A stretch of 64,000 bases of DNA from Bin55 sp009840545. Its GTDB lineage: Bacteria > Pseudomonadota > Gammaproteobacteria > Pseudomonadales > Azotimanducaceae. Within the stretch, counting starts at the first letter, position 1; every line of letters starts with the position of its first letter. The stretch is from assembly GCA_965208815.1 (NCBI GenBank), contig OZ242357.1, positions 2,790,001 to 2,854,000 on the forward strand, in the 5' to 3' direction. The translations under genes and the position numbers were made by a program. The notes under the pieces are model-generated. The model was not told where the DNA came from. It saw only the letters and a program-made list of their open reading frames with translations, and did no database searches. Positions 62,376-64,000 of the stretch are shown piece by piece.

Positions 62376-64000
62376 CTACTCTGAGTCCTCAGATTCCACA
62401 GCGTCGGTATAAATGACCGCACCCGAGACTGCGGCACCTCCGACACCTCCAAAATGAATAAATTCTGTACCTATTCGGTGACCCATTCCTTGCGAAATCT
62501 GTTCGACCGAATTGGCGTCTCGTTCGTTCAGATAGGACTTGGCATGGTTAACCTGATCCTCGTCTAGACTCTTTGACCACTTGTTGAACGAAATCAGTCT
62601 CATTGCTGCAAACGACTTTAACTCATCCGACGGAAGACCGTCGATGGACTCATAGAGCTCGCTTGCATCGTGTGACGCCCACGTGCTCACTACACTTTGG
62701 TAGTAGGCTTCGCGTTGAGAATTGGAGAGTCGATTCGCCAGCACCCAAGCCTCATCGATATCCCCACTTCTTACCAATGCACCCCCAACAGAATTGAGTG
62801 CATACGCTAACGTTGGACCCTCGCGGACCTGGGACAGCAATGCAAGTGCTTTCTCAATGTCCGAATAGGCAATATTGGACAAGACTTGTGCTTCAAGTCC
62901 TATTTGGTTCTCACCGATGGGCTGTTGAAGAGCAATATCAAACGCAAGCTGTGGATCTCTGCTAGCAACTTGGTAGAGAATTGACGGAAGCAGAGTCGTT
63001 CGCTGGTCCTCGACGTCTGGGTTGTTGAGTACCCATTCAAGTGCTGCCAACGGGTCCTTGTTCGCCCATACACTCATTACTTGGAAGGCTGTCATTAGCT
63101 GATATTCGCCTCCATCCATGTTTGCCATCAGATTGGCGGCCTCTTCGGGAGCAGTTTGTGCTAAAGCGGTTAGGGCGGAGCTCATCGCAGCGTCTCGGGC
63201 GTTTTCAGGCAAGAGATCAAGACTGTCGAGCACTTCACGCGGATTGCTTCTACCCCATGTTGAAGCAATGCTGTGAACCAATGAGTTGCGCAAGCTCTTG
63301 GAGTCCACGGACTGCACCGCAGCGAGCGCTGCTTCAGGGTCCAGTCTTGCCCAAGCACTCACTACGTTCATAATGACGGTGTTGTGTGTATCGTTCTCCA
63401 TTGTTCGAACAAAGTCGAAGGCACTTTGTGCATCCGCTTGTACAAGCTTGTGGATAACTGCGGACAGGACAGACGTCTTGGATGTCCAGTCAGTCAGCGT
63501 GTTACTAATCTTTCCCAAGACAGACATGCCGTCCTCTTCAACCCACGCTTCAGCGACTTGAATAAGCGTTCCCGTTTGAGCTGTGTCGAGCAGGTCGTCT
63601 CCGATGAGAGTGTCCCAAGCTGATTCTGGGTCCTCAATCGCTTCGGAGAGATTGGACTGCGTCACGATGTTTTGGGCGACACGTGCATTGCCCAATTGAC
63701 GCCCGATTTCAATACGCACGGCATCCGAAAGATCATCACGCGACTCCAGGATGCCGCGTAGAGCTGCAAGCTTTCCAAATCCGTCCAATCTTTTTGCATT
63801 AGCTATCGCATCGTCCAAGTGCGTGAGTGCCCATTCGCCGAAGACCGTTGCCAGAAGATCTCCGTGTTGCAGTCTCGGCAAGTTCGAAACTTGCTTGACG
63901 GCACTCTTGGGGTCGAGCGAAGCGTACCTGCGGAAGATTGTGCCTTGTACAAGTTGCCTGCGGCTGGTATGCTCGATTGCAATCGACTGTTCAAGGAGAC
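62376..64000 (-). CDS. Helical-repeat protein, paralogue 3 of 3 (5' end outside window)
   Basis: The frame is open to the right edge, giving at least 541 residues; the start and any signal lie beyond position 64000. It is the closest relative of the protein at 44143. Shared blocks are K-L-A-A-L-R-G-I-L-E-S-R-D-D-L, A-L-E-W-V-L-N-N-P and a C-terminal V-N-H-A-K-S-Y-L-N-E-R-D-A-N-S-V-E. The W/D-P-x-x-A-L repeat pattern is clear (V-W-A-N-K-D-P-L-A-A-L; T-W-G-R-S-N-P-R-E-V-L). It lies on the opposite strand to paralogue 2, facing it across the MORN gene. The function is unknown. Confidence 0.75.
   Translation of the reverse strand, partial: LLEQSIAIEHTSRRQLVQGTIFRRYASLDPKSAVKQVSNLPRLQHGDLLATVFGEWALTHLDDAIANAKRLDGFGKLAALRGILESRDDLSDAVRIEIGRQLGNARVAQNIVTQSNLSEAIEDPESAWDTLIGDDLLDTAQTGTLIQVAEAWVEEDGMSVLGKISNTLTDWTSKTSVLSAVIHKLVQADAQSAFDFVRTMENDTHNTVIMNVVSAWARLDPEAALAAVQSVDSKSLRNSLVHSIASTWGRSNPREVLDSLDLLPENARDAAMSSALTALAQTAPEEAANLMANMDGGEYQLMTAFQVMSVWANKDPLAALEWVLNNPDVEDQRTTLLPSILYQVASRDPQLAFDIALQQPIGENQIGLEAQVLSNIAYSDIEKALALLSQVREGPTLAYALNSVGGALVRSGDIDEAWVLANRLSNSQREAYYQSVVSTWASHDASELYESIDGLPSDELKSFAAMRLISFNKWSKSLDEDQVNHAKSYLNERDANSVEQISQGMGHRIGTEFIHFGGVGGAAVSGAVIYTDAVESEDSE

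Overview
The window reads as chromosomal DNA of a Gram-negative, probably marine or host-associated proteobacterium, perhaps a gammaproteobacterium. The grounds are a TonB-dependent receptor, a TRAP transporter, a three-subunit proton-translocating transhydrogenase, an RND efflux protein and a bacterial tRNA-Gly(CCC). Native genes look close to half G+C by eye. The three insertion sequences are visibly richer in G+C, which suggests recent arrival. I could not fix the genus.

Left part (1-6900): a defence island damaged by an IS5-family element. A PLD-like nuclease gene and an AAA_13-type ATPase gene are both cut at the element. Beyond it lie hsdS, hsdM and a HEPN-like abortive-infection gene. 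No hsdR is visible.

7100-23900: acyl-CoA and redox metabolism. An ADP-forming acyl-CoA synthetase diverges from a 2-hydroxyacyl-CoA lyase / oxalyl-CoA decarboxylase homologue. A VOC protein, a glutaredoxin-DinB fusion and a PGRP-type amidase follow the lyase. The glutaredoxin has an in-frame UGA exactly where the catalytic Cys belongs, with a SECIS-like hairpin just downstream, so it is a strong selenoprotein candidate. Next come an esterase, a Yip1 protein, a phytanoyl-CoA dioxygenase homologue, an SMP-30 lactonase, an MFS carrier, a TonB receptor, an ABC exporter and an alpha/beta hydrolase.

24200-30400: a complete TRAP transporter (DctP, DctQ, DctM), then an IS110/IS1111-type element. A 10-base sequence spanning this element's left junction recurs inside its 3' noncoding end, as expected of a guide (bridge/seek) RNA. 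An XRE-ImmA/IrrE regulator with a PIN-domain gene follows.

30700-43500: pntAA-pntAB-pntB, a GPH-type sugar carrier, an FMN glutamate-synthase-like protein, a nitroreductase and a form II CO-dehydrogenase-like molybdenum hydroxylase cluster (coxG-S-L-M) with a quinone oxidoreductase and an enoyl-CoA hydratase.

44100-64000: three paralogues of an envelope-anchored or exported helical-repeat protein (44143, 58588, 62376) that I cannot assign to a named family. Between them lie tRNA-Gly, an alcohol dehydrogenase, an AlkB homologue and a 1602-residue fusion of an RND permease with an ABC ATPase, coupled to an ABC-2 permease. Also present are a PuuD-like membrane protein, a coiled-coil protein, an acyltransferase, an IS110 remnant with a nested palindrome, an intact IS1380 element with target duplication, and a MORN-repeat lipoprotein. 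The items most worth a second look are the UGA glutaredoxin, the RND-ABC fusion, the visible IS110 guide and the three-copy repeat family.
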